A stretch of 64,000 nt of DNA from JAEUHQ01 sp964538915 (GTDB lineage: Bacteria; Planctomycetota; UBA1135; UBA2386): NCBI GenBank assembly GCA_964538915.1, contig CAZIFB010000025.1:1-64000 (forward strand). The letters run 5' to 3'. The translations under genes and the position numbers were made by a program. The notes under the pieces are model-generated. The model was not told the origin of the DNA. It saw nothing but the letters and a program-made list of their open reading frames with translations, and did not search any database. Every line of letters begins with the position of its first letter. Within the stretch, counting starts at the first letter, position 1. This document shows positions 35,948-47,376 of the stretch, piece after piece.

Positions 35948-37198
35948 ATGCGCGCCCGCCTCACCACGACCATCGAGAACGTCCGCCTCGCGCTGGACAC
36001 GCTCGTCGCGAACCGGTTCCGGTCGTTCCTGACGGTGCTCGGCATCTTCATCGGCGTGCTGCTGGTCGTCACGGTTGCGTCGGTGCTGAACGGGTTCCGG
36101 CAATCGGTGGTCGACCAGGTCGAGCAGTTCGGCACGAACAACATCTACGTCTACCGGATGCCGTTCATGCAGCTCGGGCCGCTCACCCGGGAGATGCGCC
36201 TGCGCAGGCCGCTGCGGCTGGAGGACGCATGGGCGATCCGTCGCCACTGCCCGTCCGTCGAGTTCGTGTCGCCCGGCATCCAGGTGCCGATGTTCCTGAA
36301 GCGGGCGATCCATGAACGCGAACAAGTCGATTCGCCGCGGGTGCGCGGCGTGTTCCCCGACAACGTCGACGTCGCGAACCGTGTGCTCGCCGAGGGCCGG
36401 TTCTTCACCGAACTCGAGAACGAGCATCGGGTGTCCGTCGTCGTGCTCGCCTACGCGGTCGCCGAAGCGCTCTTCCCGAACGGCGGCGCCGTCGGCAAGG
36501 AGATCCTGATCGACGGCCGCAAGTACACGGTCGTTGGCACGCTCGAGAAGCGGAAGGAGGGGCCGTTCGGCGGGCAGAACGAGGAGGACACGCTGTTCCT
36601 CGCGCCCTACTACACGATGAAGCGGTTCTATCCGGCCGAGGACGACCACTTCATCGCTGCGCGCAGCAAGAGCGGGCAGATCAAGATCGCGATCGAGGAG
36701 ATCGAGCAGGTGCTGCGCAAGCAGCGACGCGTCGCGTGGAACGCCGAGAACAACTTCGAGGTCGGCACCGCGGACTCGCTGATCGCATCGTTCGACGACA
36801 TCGTGTTCGCGACACTCGCCGTGATGTTCCTGCTGTCGACCGTCGGCTTCATGGTCGGCGGCGTCGGCGTGATGAACATCATGCTGGTGTCGGTGAAGGA
36901 ACGGACGCGCGAGATCGGTCTGCGCAAGGCGGTCGGCGCGCGCAATCGCGACATCCTGGGCCAGTTCCTCGTCGAGGCGATGGTGCTGTGCACCATCGGC
37001 GGCCTGCTCGGACTCGCGGTCGCCGAAGGCCTGCTGCTGCTCGTCGGTCTCGTCCTGCCCGACCTGTCGTCGTCGACGCCGATGTGGGCGCGCGGGTTCG
37101 CGTTCTTCGGCAGCGCCTCCGTCGGCCTCTTCTTCGGGCTGTGGCCGGCGTGGAAAGCGGCGCGCCTGGACCCGATCGAAGCGCTGCGCCACGAGTGA
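35948..37198 (+). CDS. MacB-type FtsX-fold ABC permease (second)
   Basis: 416 aa, starting 6 nt after the first permease. Same architecture: TM1 (RFRSFLTVLGIFIGVLLVVT), periplasmic core, then ATLAVMFLLSTVGFMVGGVG, ERTREIGLRKAVGARNRDI and two further TM helices ending WPAWKAARLDPIEALRHE. It is clearly paralogous to its neighbour, so the transporter is probably a heterodimer of permeases over one ATPase. The stop codon lies inside a strong inverted repeat at 37180-37209. Confidence 0.92.
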   Translation: MRARLTTTIENVRLALDTLVANRFRSFLTVLGIFIGVLLVVTVASVLNGFRQSVVDQVEQFGTNNIYVYRMPFMQLGPLTREMRLRRPLRLEDAWAIRRHCPSVEFVSPGIQVPMFLKRAIHEREQVDSPRVRGVFPDNVDVANRVLAEGRFFTELENEHRVSVVVLAYAVAEALFPNGGAVGKEILIDGRKYTVVGTLEKRKEGPFGGQNEEDTLFLAPYYTMKRFYPAEDDHFIAARSKSGQIKIAIEEIEQVLRKQRRVAWNAENNFEVGTADSLIASFDDIVFATLAVMFLLSTVGFMVGGVGVMNIMLVSVKERTREIGLRKAVGARNRDILGQFLVEAMVLCTIGGLLGLAVAEGLLLLVGLVLPDLSSSTPMWARGFAFFGSASVGLFFGLWPAWKAARLDPIEALRHE

Positions 37199-37209
37199 CG
37201 CGCAGCGCT
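37180..37209. terminator. Stem-loop overlapping the permease stop, between convergent genes
   Basis: Perfect 10-bp arms (AGCGCTGCGC at 37180-37189, GCGCAGCGCT at 37200-37209) enclose a 10-nt loop that holds the TGA stop. It lies at the junction of two convergent genes, so it could terminate transcription in both directions. No T-tract follows on either strand. Confidence 0.45.
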
Positions 37210-37211
37210 CC

Positions 37212-37613
37212 CTACTGCAGCGTCGGCTGGATGCAGCTCGCCGCACCGGCGCGGCGCCGAACGAGGAGATCGCGTCGGACGACCAAGTAGTCGTCGACGG
37301 CACGGGCGAGCTGCGCACCCGCGGCCGGGTCCTCGGGTGCGGCGCGCGCCGCGAGGACCGCCGCCACGACGTCGTCGATGCACGCCGTGAGGGAGATCCC
37401 GTCGAAGCCGACGCGGTCGAGTTCGCTGCGATCGAAGTCGGCGCGGAGCAGCATGCGCAGCGAGCCGCGGTCCTCGGCCGGCGCCAACGCCTTGATCAGG
37501 AAATCTCGCTCCGGGCTCGGCAGCGCCGGTTCCCTCGGCGGCTGGGGCCGGACCGTCGGCGGCGATGCGCAGGCGGCGGCGATCCAGACCAGCGACAGAG
37601 CGGGACGCGGCAT
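37212..37613 (-). CDS. Small putative lipoprotein, unknown function
   Basis: 133 aa from ATG 37613, chosen because it gives a lipoprotein signal (LSLVWIAAAC, Cys15). A Pro-rich linker precedes a mostly helical domain of about 95 residues (PERDFLIKALAPAEDRGSLR, later IDDVVAAVLAARAAPEDPAA). I do not recognise a family. It is convergent with the ABC operon and divergent from the glycosyltransferase gene across 89 nt. Confidence 0.6.
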   Translation of the reverse strand: MPRPALSLVWIAAACASPPTVRPQPPREPALPSPERDFLIKALAPAEDRGSLRMLLRADFDRSELDRVGFDGISLTACIDDVVAAVLAARAAPEDPAAGAQLARAVDDYLVVRRDLLVRRRAGAASCIQPTLQ

Positions 37614-37702
37614 GCCGCGGTCGATCGTGCGCGAATTGGCGGCAGCAGGCAACGGGGCGCTTTGGGTGAGGCGGCGGCGCGGCGCCGCTAGGATCCGCGC
37701 GC

Positions 37703-39340
37703 GTGCCGGCCCTGCTGCTGTTGCTCCTTTCACTCGCGATGCGCCTCCTGTTCGCCGCGGCGACGCCGGACGGCGGGGCGTGCTGGCACATCGGGTTCCA
37801 GGGCGACGCGCCGCTGTGGCAGGACCTCGCGGCGCGGTTCGCGCACGGCGTGCAGGATCCCGAGACGATGCTGCCGTGGCGACCGCCGGGCATGCAGTGG
37901 TTCGTGTCGCTGCTGACGAACGGCGACGGCGGCTCGCTGCGCACGGTGCGGTTCGTGTTCGTGCTCTTCGGCGCGGCGATCCCGCCGGTGGTGTGGCTCC
38001 TGCTGCGGCGCGTGATCGAGCCGCGCACGGCCCTCGTCGCGGCGGTGCTGTGTGCCGTGTCGGCCAACCTGATGCTGCTGTCGAGCGGCCTGCACGTCGA
38101 GACGCCCTACCTGCTGGGCGTGCTGCTCACGCTGTTCGACCAGCGACGGCTCGGCAGCGGCGCGCCGCCGTGGATCGCCGCGCGGTGGGGCCTCGCGCAC
38201 GGACTGCTGTGTCTCGTACGCGCCGAGCACGTGCTCGTCGTCGCGGCGTTCGCGGCGCTCGCGGTGGCGGGCGGTCTGCGCTGGCGCGCGTTCGGGCTCG
38301 CGATGATCGCGTTCGCGCTGCCGCTCGTGCCATGGCAGCTGCACGCGAACGCGCAGGTCGCGGCGTTCAACACGGGCGCACCCGCACTGCCGCCGACGGC
38401 GCTGCCGTGGGACTCGGACGCCACGGCCGCGCTGCGCACGATGCCGTCGTTCCAGCAGGTGCCGGTGCAGCAGTTCGTCACCGACACGATCCGCACGCGC
38501 GGTGGTGCTCGGGTGCGAGATCCGGACCTCGGCGTCGTACGCGAGGCGTACGGAGTGGATCCGGTGCCGCTCGTGCCGCGCTTCCTCGCGCTCCAGGGCG
38601 CGATGGACTTCTTCCTCGCGAACACGCCCGAGGCCGCCGGCGGGTTCTCGCGCGCCGCGCTCGACCGCCCGCCGCCGCTCGCCGGCGGCGACTCGCGGTA
38701 TCCGCCGGGCCTGCGATCGGTGCTGCCGCGCGGCGGTGCCTTCTCGCTGAACTACCCGATCCACCTCGACGCCTTCGTGAACGGCTACGCGCGCGGTCTC
38801 GCCGAGATCGGCGCCGACCCGGTGGACGCGGCCGGTCGTGTGCTGCGGAAGCTCTGGCACGGCGTGCAGGGCGCGACCGGCGGCCTCGGCGGCTTCGCCG
38901 CGCCGATCGGCCTGTCCGGGGTGCGCCGGCCCGTCGATCTCGTCACGGCGACGGGCCCCTGGGCCGACGTGTGGCGCGCGTTCGTGTGCGTGGTCGCCGC
39001 GTTCGGCTGGTGGCGCCTGCGCCGCGAACGGGCACTGTGGCCGCTGTTGGTGTTCGCGGCGGTGCGGTTCGTGGTCCTCGCGGCTTTTTTCGGCTACGCG
39101 CGGCAGGGTGCGTTGTGCGTGCCGATCGTCGCGATCGGCGCGGCGTCCACGCTGGCGACGGTCCTGCGCGGCTTGCCGACGCGCACGGCGAAGGGGCTGC
39201 TCGCCGCGTGCGTCGGTGCGCTGCTGGTCGCCGAGGCCGTGCGTGCAACGGGGGCGCCGGTCGCCGTCGACGGCCGCCCGTGGCTCGGACCGGTGCGCGG
39301 CGAGCCGCAGTTCGCCGCGCACACGCTGACCTTCGGGTGA
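37703..39340 (+). CDS. GT39/ArnT-like integral membrane glycosyltransferase
   Basis: 545 aa from GTG 37703. It is a polytopic membrane protein with about 9-11 hydrophobic segments. After the first helix comes a periplasmic loop with GFQGDAPLWQDLAARFAHG and LPWRPPGMQWFVSLL, which fits the conserved acidic first loop and 'R.PP.yp...' motif of the PMT_2/GT-C superfamily. A long loop (about 220-375) precedes further helices. GT-C enzymes transfer sugars from polyprenyl-phosphate donors to lipids or proteins at the periplasmic face. Donor and acceptor are unknown. Confidence 0.75.
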   Translation: MPALLLLLLSLAMRLLFAAATPDGGACWHIGFQGDAPLWQDLAARFAHGVQDPETMLPWRPPGMQWFVSLLTNGDGGSLRTVRFVFVLFGAAIPPVVWLLLRRVIEPRTALVAAVLCAVSANLMLLSSGLHVETPYLLGVLLTLFDQRRLGSGAPPWIAARWGLAHGLLCLVRAEHVLVVAAFAALAVAGGLRWRAFGLAMIAFALPLVPWQLHANAQVAAFNTGAPALPPTALPWDSDATAALRTMPSFQQVPVQQFVTDTIRTRGGARVRDPDLGVVREAYGVDPVPLVPRFLALQGAMDFFLANTPEAAGGFSRAALDRPPPLAGGDSRYPPGLRSVLPRGGAFSLNYPIHLDAFVNGYARGLAEIGADPVDAAGRVLRKLWHGVQGATGGLGGFAAPIGLSGVRRPVDLVTATGPWADVWRAFVCVVAAFGWWRLRRERALWPLLVFAAVRFVVLAAFFGYARQGALCVPIVAIGAASTLATVLRGLPTRTAKGLLAACVGALLVAEAVRATGAPVAVDGRPWLGPVRGEPQFAAHTLTFG

Positions 39341-39369
39341 ATCGAACGCTGGCGGGGTCGACCCCTCTG

Positions 39370-41445
39370 CTACCAGGACACGCTGTGTTCGCGCCCCGCG
39401 CGGAGCTGCACTTCGGAGCGACGGACGGTCGTTTGGCCGCGCCGCAGCTCGATCGTCCACGCGCCTTCGGGCAGCGTGATGCGGCGTACGTCGTGCGGCA
39501 CCACCATGTCGTTGAAGCCGACGTGTGTGCCTCGCACGCACCAGATCTCCAGCCCTTCGTCCGCGGGGCAGGGCACGACGATGGTGCCGCCGCGCCGCAG
39601 TTCGAGGCGGAGCCGAGCGGGCTGGTCTCCGGGGACGAGCTCGACGCCGTCGAGCCACGCTACGTTGCCCGCGTCGTCGTCCGCGAGAACGTCCCACGTG
39701 CCGGCGCGAAGGCCGCGGTGTTCGCGTCTGCCGTCGAGTCCCGTACCGAAGCCGATCGCGTCCTGCTGTGCGCGATGCCGCATCCACACGGCGGCGCGAC
39801 GCGGGCGGCCGAGTTCGTCGGACACGTCGATGCGCACGTCGACCATCGTCGGGTGGAGCACGAGGCGAACGCCGGTGTCACCGGTCCGGACGCGGACCGG
39901 TGCGAGCAGTCCGAGCCGCGCATCGAACACGTCGATGGTCAGGGTCCAGTCGCCGCGCGGCAACGGGCCGAGCCGGACACGACCCTCCTGGTCGCTTCGC
40001 ACGGTGGTCACGTAGCGCGCCGGTTCCTCCGCGGACTGCAGATCGACGGACACGCCGCCGGCCGCCGTGCCGTCCGCCAGCACGGTTGCGGCGTCGATGA
40101 AGCCGCCCGGTCGTGTGCGCAGATCGACGTTCGAGTCGACGCCGGCGACGGTCTCGACGACGCTGCAGACGGGTTCTAGCGGCGGCTCACGATCGGGGAG
40201 CGGCACGACGCCGACGAGCCAGCGGCCGGGTCCGAGCCGCGCGAACACGAAGCGGCCCGCCTCGTCCGTCGAGACGAGCCGCGGCCCCGCGCGGGTCGTG
40301 CGCATCGCGGGAGGCGCCCTCTCCGACGACCAGTATTCGACGCCGACCGCGACCCCGGCGAGGCCGTTGCCGGAGTCGTCGCGGACCACACCGTGGACCG
40401 AAGAGCTCTCGACACGAAGCGTCACGGTGTTGACGCCGGGTTCGAGTCGCAGCGAAGCCGACGGCGGCGCGGGCAGATCCTCGTCGCGCAGTTCGGCGGT
40501 GACCGTGACGCCGGCGGGCAGCATCGGGAATTCGGCGGCACCCGCGGCGCCCGTTCGTGTCTCGGCCGGCGGAACGCCACGGCGCGTGAACGCGCCCGCC
40601 GGCATCGTCGCACTCCGGCTGTCGATCGCGATCGCGACCGTGCGGTCCGCGAGCAGGCGGTCGGCGGAGTCGACCGCGCGCACGGTGAGCGACGCGGCCG
40701 CGGGGACCGTCACGGCGAGCGCGGTCGCGCGCGTTTCGTGGCCGGGGGTGGGGACCACGAAGCACGGCCCGCTCGCGGCGGTGGCGGCCACATCCAGCGT
40801 GTCGCGATGGTCGCCCGCCAGCATCTCGAGCACGCCGTCCGGGCCGCTCGTCATCTCGTCCGCCGCGCCGCCGTGCCGCTCCAGCGTCGCGCGCGCTCCC
40901 GCGAACGGTTGCGGCGGCGCTCCGATCGACAGGCGGACGCAGAAGGGCATCCGGGTCCGGTCCTCGAGGACGATTCGCAGCTCGGGGATGCCCGGTTCGA
41001 CCGTGACGTACCCGTCGATCGGCGCGAACCGTTCGTCGGCAGGCGTCACGTCGAGTCGATGCCGGCCGTGCGGCAGCGTCAGCCGTGCGCGCCCTTCGTC
41101 GTCGGTTGGCGCCTCGGCGGCGATCTGCGTTCGCACCATGGCGCGCACCCGGCAACCCGGCAGGGGACTGCCGCGTGCGTCGACGACGCGGATGCGCAGC
41201 ACCTCGGTGAGGGCGCTCGCCGACGCCTCGTCGAGTGGGGGCACGCTCGGCGCCGCGGCGTCGTTCCGCAACGGCTCGGCGCCTGGAGCGGACGTCGCGG
41301 GATCGGTGTCCGCCGTGGGGCTGCTCGCCGCGGGGCCGGCAGTGGGCGACGGGCTCGCCGGGTCGAGGAGCCGAAACGAGAGCCACACGAGCAACGCGAC
41401 GAGCGCGCCGAGCGTGCCGAGCGTGCATGTCCACGGCCAACGCAT
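39370..41445 (-). CDS. Membrane-anchored carboxypeptidase-regulatory-like repeat protein
   Basis: 691 aa from ATG 41445, chosen because it begins a signal-anchor helix (LGTLGALVALLVWLSFRLL). An Ala/Pro/Thr-rich spacer follows, then repeated beta-sandwich units with 'RVVDARGSPLPGCRVRA', 'GVVRDDSGNGLAGVAV', 'DEAGRFVFARLGPGRW' and 'QEGRVRLGPLPRGDW' signatures of CarboxypepD_reg / SpaA-like domains. It has no sigma-factor part, unlike the gene at 839, but the repeats look alike. It is probably exposed in the periplasm or on the surface; its role is unknown. Confidence 0.8.
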   Translation of the reverse strand: MRWPWTCTLGTLGALVALLVWLSFRLLDPASPSPTAGPAASSPTADTDPATSAPGAEPLRNDAAAPSVPPLDEASASALTEVLRIRVVDARGSPLPGCRVRAMVRTQIAAEAPTDDEGRARLTLPHGRHRLDVTPADERFAPIDGYVTVEPGIPELRIVLEDRTRMPFCVRLSIGAPPQPFAGARATLERHGGAADEMTSGPDGVLEMLAGDHRDTLDVAATAASGPCFVVPTPGHETRATALAVTVPAAASLTVRAVDSADRLLADRTVAIAIDSRSATMPAGAFTRRGVPPAETRTGAAGAAEFPMLPAGVTVTAELRDEDLPAPPSASLRLEPGVNTVTLRVESSSVHGVVRDDSGNGLAGVAVGVEYWSSERAPPAMRTTRAGPRLVSTDEAGRFVFARLGPGRWLVGVVPLPDREPPLEPVCSVVETVAGVDSNVDLRTRPGGFIDAATVLADGTAAGGVSVDLQSAEEPARYVTTVRSDQEGRVRLGPLPRGDWTLTIDVFDARLGLLAPVRVRTGDTGVRLVLHPTMVDVRIDVSDELGRPRRAAVWMRHRAQQDAIGFGTGLDGRREHRGLRAGTWDVLADDDAGNVAWLDGVELVPGDQPARLRLELRRGGTIVVPCPADEGLEIWCVRGTHVGFNDMVVPHDVRRITLPEGAWTIELRRGQTTVRRSEVQLRAGREHSVSW

Positions 41446-41571
41446 GTCCGCACCGACCGCCCGAGCTGCTGCAGCGTCAGCGACTCGGGCGCAGTTCCGC
41501 GGCGATCCTCGCGCGGCGGCAACTGTGCCGTCCCGCACCCATGCGGGACACGGGACGGCGAGCGGACCGGA

Positions 41572-42918
41572 TCAGACGAGGAAGTTGAGGAACGGCTGCA
41601 GCGTGAAGCCCGGGATGACCTGGGCGAGGTCCGCGTTCGTCATGCCGAGGCGCTTCTGCAGGATCTCCGCGTAGATCGTACGGAAGTCGGTCGCGACGCT
41701 TTGTGCGTTGAGCGGCGTGGTCGCCGGGCCCCACACGGCTCCGAGTCCGCCGCTGGCCGGGCGGCAGTTGTAGACGCCGCCGTTCGCAGCGGGATCGATC
41801 ACGATCGTCAGGCCGCCGATGCCGTGGTCGGTGCCCGCGGTCGACGCCGAGCTGTTGGGGGCGTTGGTGCGCCCGAACTCGGTGACGACCAGGATCGTGT
41901 AGCGATCGTTGAGACTCCGGGTCGTCTCGTAGATGGCGCGGAGCGCGTGGGCGAGCCACTGGTCGAGTACCGTGCGCGTGGCCACCTGGTCGGTGTGCGT
42001 GTCCCACCCGCCCATCTCGACACCCACGATCCGGGACGACGTGGCGGGGTTCATCGCCAGCGCGAGCGCGGCTTCGCAGTCGCGCATCATGCGGTAGCCG
42101 ATCTGGCTCGGGGGCAGTCCGGCAGCGGCAGCCTCGGTGGCGTCGGCCGGGAAGAACAAGGCGTTGTGCGGGAGCGGCAGGATCGATTGGATCTGGGCCT
42201 CCGTCGCGAGCCCGAAGGTCGACGCCGCCTGTACGCTCAGTGCGAGAGGGCTCGTCGCGAACGGGTTCGGCGTCTGGGTCAGGTGCGGCGTCAGGGCCGT
42301 GCGCTGCCGGACTCCGGTCGGCGAGCCGCCCGTACCCAGGCGGTCCACGTCGACGTGTGCCATCGGCCCTTGCGGATGCGTCGAGCGGAACATGCGCTGC
42401 AGCTCGCGGGACACGCTCGCGCCGAAGAGGTTCGGCACCGGTCCGGCGAGTGCGAGGCGCTGCCGCACACGGGGCAGGAAGCCCTCGTTGTTCAGGGACG
42501 TCGCCGGCTGGACGTCGGCCGTTTCGTAGATCTGCTGCTCGGTGAAGTGGGAGCGTTCCCCGAGCGGGTTGCCGGCCTGGTGGATCCACGCGACGTGGCC
42601 AGCCTGGTCCGGCGGCGTGCCGCTGAACACCGTGTTCTGCGTGAGAGCACGGAAGTCCTGGTTCAGCGCGGCGAACGTGGTTCCGGCGAGCGGCACCGTC
42701 GGCCGGGCGAGCGGGCTGCGCATCGTCACCCAGGCGGCGTCGCCCACGGGAAACACGGTGTGCACTCCGTCGTGCGCCCCGCGGAGGAAGATGGTGAACA
42801 GCCGCTTGACGGGCGGCGCGAACGGCCCCGTCAGGTTCATCCCCCGCAGGGGATTCAGAGCAGCGGCCAGACCGGCGCCGGCGGCGCCGAGGAAACCACG
42901 TCGAGAGAAATCGTTCAT
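41572..42918 (-). CDS. DUF1501 protein with Tat signal
   Basis: 448 aa from ATG 42918. A twin-arginine signal (FSRRGFLGAAGAGLAAAL) directs folded export. The body shows DUF1501 hallmarks: FLRGAHDGVHTVFPV near the start, VEMGGWDTHTDQ, and ILVVTEFGRTNAPN with TDHGIGGLTIVI. These are the metal- and substrate-site motifs of this alkaline-phosphatase/sulfatase-like family. It is encoded 14 nt downstream of a DUF1800 gene, the usual partner in Planctomycetota. The enzymatic function of the pair is not established. Confidence 0.92.
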   Translation of the reverse strand: MNDFSRRGFLGAAGAGLAAALNPLRGMNLTGPFAPPVKRLFTIFLRGAHDGVHTVFPVGDAAWVTMRSPLARPTVPLAGTTFAALNQDFRALTQNTVFSGTPPDQAGHVAWIHQAGNPLGERSHFTEQQIYETADVQPATSLNNEGFLPRVRQRLALAGPVPNLFGASVSRELQRMFRSTHPQGPMAHVDVDRLGTGGSPTGVRQRTALTPHLTQTPNPFATSPLALSVQAASTFGLATEAQIQSILPLPHNALFFPADATEAAAAGLPPSQIGYRMMRDCEAALALAMNPATSSRIVGVEMGGWDTHTDQVATRTVLDQWLAHALRAIYETTRSLNDRYTILVVTEFGRTNAPNSSASTAGTDHGIGGLTIVIDPAANGGVYNCRPASGGLGAVWGPATTPLNAQSVATDFRTIYAEILQKRLGMTNADLAQVIPGFTLQPFLNFLV

Positions 42919-42932
42919 GGGAGGTCTCCGAT

Positions 42933-44555
42933 TCACCTGAGTTGGGCCTGGACGAATGCGCCGGCGGTGGCCGCACCGATCGAGGTGCGCGCGAGCAGGT
43001 CGACGGGGTTGCCGAACGACAGCGGCGGCAGGAGCACAGAAGTCGTGGGATCGAGCGCGATCGCGTTGTCGACCTGCGCGAGGTCGACGAGCGTCCAGTT
43101 CGATCCGTAGAGGTTGGTCAGGATCGCGCCCGCGATCGTGTTCGACGACGTCGAGAACTGCAGCAGCAGTTGCCACGGCGTCGGGTGCGCCGGGTAGATG
43201 TCGAAGGGCGGCGGTGGGGGCGTGGGGAAGAGCGGGTCGAGGACCGTACGCAGCTTCGCGGCGTGGTCCCACGACGTGATCGACGCCGTCGGGCCCACCT
43301 GCTCTTCGCTCTCCGCGGGGTACCCGTCCGGCGTCGGGTGCTGGAACAGCCGTTCCCCGAGACTCGCGGCGAACTGCACCATCACGTCGGCCTTGCCGAT
43401 GTCGACCGCGAGCGTGTCGGTCCGCAGGAGATTGCCGTCCCAGACCCGTTGCCACCAGATGGCGCGTTCGAACGGTGTCGACACGCGCTTCCACCGGTGC
43501 GTCGTTCCCGTGAACTCCGGATCCAGCAGGAGCACGTTGAGCACGGCGCGGATGTCGCCCGTCGTGCCCCATACGGCGGTCATGTTGCCGATCAGGGCGT
43601 CGGAGGGGCCGGCATCGCTCAGGAAGTACTTGGCGATCTTGCGGCAGATGAAGTCCTTCGTCAGGTCGGACGCCGCGATCTTGTCGATCAGCTCCGTCAT
43701 CTGGTTGCTGCCGTTGCCGACGTTGCTGACGGTGAACGTGTTCGCCGTGTTGTGCGGTTGCGTGAACAGCTGCGGCGCACCGACGCAGTGGTTGGCGGCC
43801 GTGAACGTGATCGTCGCCGACGGCCATGTTGGCATCGTCACGCGCCATCCGCTCAGGCACTGCGCGGCCTTGATGATGTCGGACTGGTCGTAGGTGGCGA
43901 GGCCGGTGGACTCGTTGACCGGGCCCATCGAGTAGAGCTCGAGCAGCTCGCGCGCGTAGTTCTGGTTCCCCCCGCAGCCGACGTTCGAGTCGCCGTCGAG
44001 GTACATCATCATCGCCGGGCTGATCGTGGTCAGCAGCAGCAGGTTGCGGAACGAGCCGAGGGCGTTGTTCCGGTAGATGAAGTTGTTCTGCGCCTCCAGG
44101 CGCACCGACAGCCACTCGGCGTTGATGAACGGGGTCGTGACGCCGGCGTTCAGCAGCCTCTCGGCGACGCGGTTGACGTTCGTGTTGAAGTGCCGCTCCC
44201 AGAAGTACGCCATCGCCTCCTGCAGTCGGCGACGGCTCGTGAGCGCGCGCACGAACTGTTCCCGCTGCAACGCGGCCAGCGTCGTCGACAGTGTGCCGGG
44301 CGGATAGATGGCGTCGATTTCCGGGTCGGGGATGGTGGTCGGCAACAGCTGCTGGGCGACGTAGGAGGCGTAGTTCGTGAGAACGGCGATCCGGTCGGCG
44401 GGAGTGCCGCCGAAGCCGATCCGGTTCGTCACATGGATGGCGTCGTCGAGCGTCACCACCTGCGCCGGAAGGACGGCGCCGAGGGCGAGCGCTGCGACCG
44501 CTCCAACGGGGCGGAGGGTGCGTGCGATCACGCACGAGAGTCGTGCTGGGTTCAT
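42933..44555 (-). CDS. DUF1800 protein
   Basis: 540 aa from ATG 44555 with a signal peptide (VGAVAALALGAVLPAQ). Typical DUF1800 phrases are visible: HVTNRIGFGGTPADRIAVL, MAYFWERHFNTNVNRV, YLDGDSNVGCGGNQNYAREL with LLELYSMG, AAQCLSGWRVT, and a late PTPDGYPAESE. It is probably the first gene of a two-gene transcript with the DUF1501 protein. The 231-nt spacer upstream (to tex) shows nothing I can name. Confidence 0.92.
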   Translation of the reverse strand: MNPARLSCVIARTLRPVGAVAALALGAVLPAQVVTLDDAIHVTNRIGFGGTPADRIAVLTNYASYVAQQLLPTTIPDPEIDAIYPPGTLSTTLAALQREQFVRALTSRRRLQEAMAYFWERHFNTNVNRVAERLLNAGVTTPFINAEWLSVRLEAQNNFIYRNNALGSFRNLLLLTTISPAMMMYLDGDSNVGCGGNQNYARELLELYSMGPVNESTGLATYDQSDIIKAAQCLSGWRVTMPTWPSATITFTAANHCVGAPQLFTQPHNTANTFTVSNVGNGSNQMTELIDKIAASDLTKDFICRKIAKYFLSDAGPSDALIGNMTAVWGTTGDIRAVLNVLLLDPEFTGTTHRWKRVSTPFERAIWWQRVWDGNLLRTDTLAVDIGKADVMVQFAASLGERLFQHPTPDGYPAESEEQVGPTASITSWDHAAKLRTVLDPLFPTPPPPPFDIYPAHPTPWQLLLQFSTSSNTIAGAILTNLYGSNWTLVDLAQVDNAIALDPTTSVLLPPLSFGNPVDLLARTSIGAATAGAFVQAQLR

Positions 44556-44786
44556 GGGATCCTCGCGGAAGGCTGGGAAGCGGCTGTGCAGGCGAGGGAC
44601 GGATTCGCGTCGCCCGACCGGACGGCGAATCGGGGTTTCCCGTCGCGCGGCGCGTTCTTCCGCGCGGCTCTTCCACGAGGCCCTCCGCGAACTGCGCGAG
44701 AGGGCACGACGCGTGCCGACGGAGCGGGTCTTCGGGCGCGCCCTTCGCAGAGACTTCGGGCGCGGATCAGCGGGTGCGCGGGCGGA

Positions 44787-47189
<2,403 letters not shown>

Positions 47190-47376
47190 GGTATCCCTCG
47201 TGGTGGCACCGCCTGACCGCGGCGCGAGGCGGAGACGGTAGCGCCCGCTCGCGCGACTTCCATCGCCGCGGATCGCCGTGACCGTGGTGCGAATCGGCCA
47301 CCTCGCCGCCGAGTCTCGCGGTAACGTCCGCGGGCTGGCGCGGCGTGGTGCCGCGACACGAGGAGAACCAACGAAC

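Noticed and set aside
39354..39365. 12-bp palindrome GGGGTCGACCCC between convergent genes
   Set aside because: As a hairpin it has only four base pairs around a four-base loop and no T-tract, so it is too weak to call a terminator.
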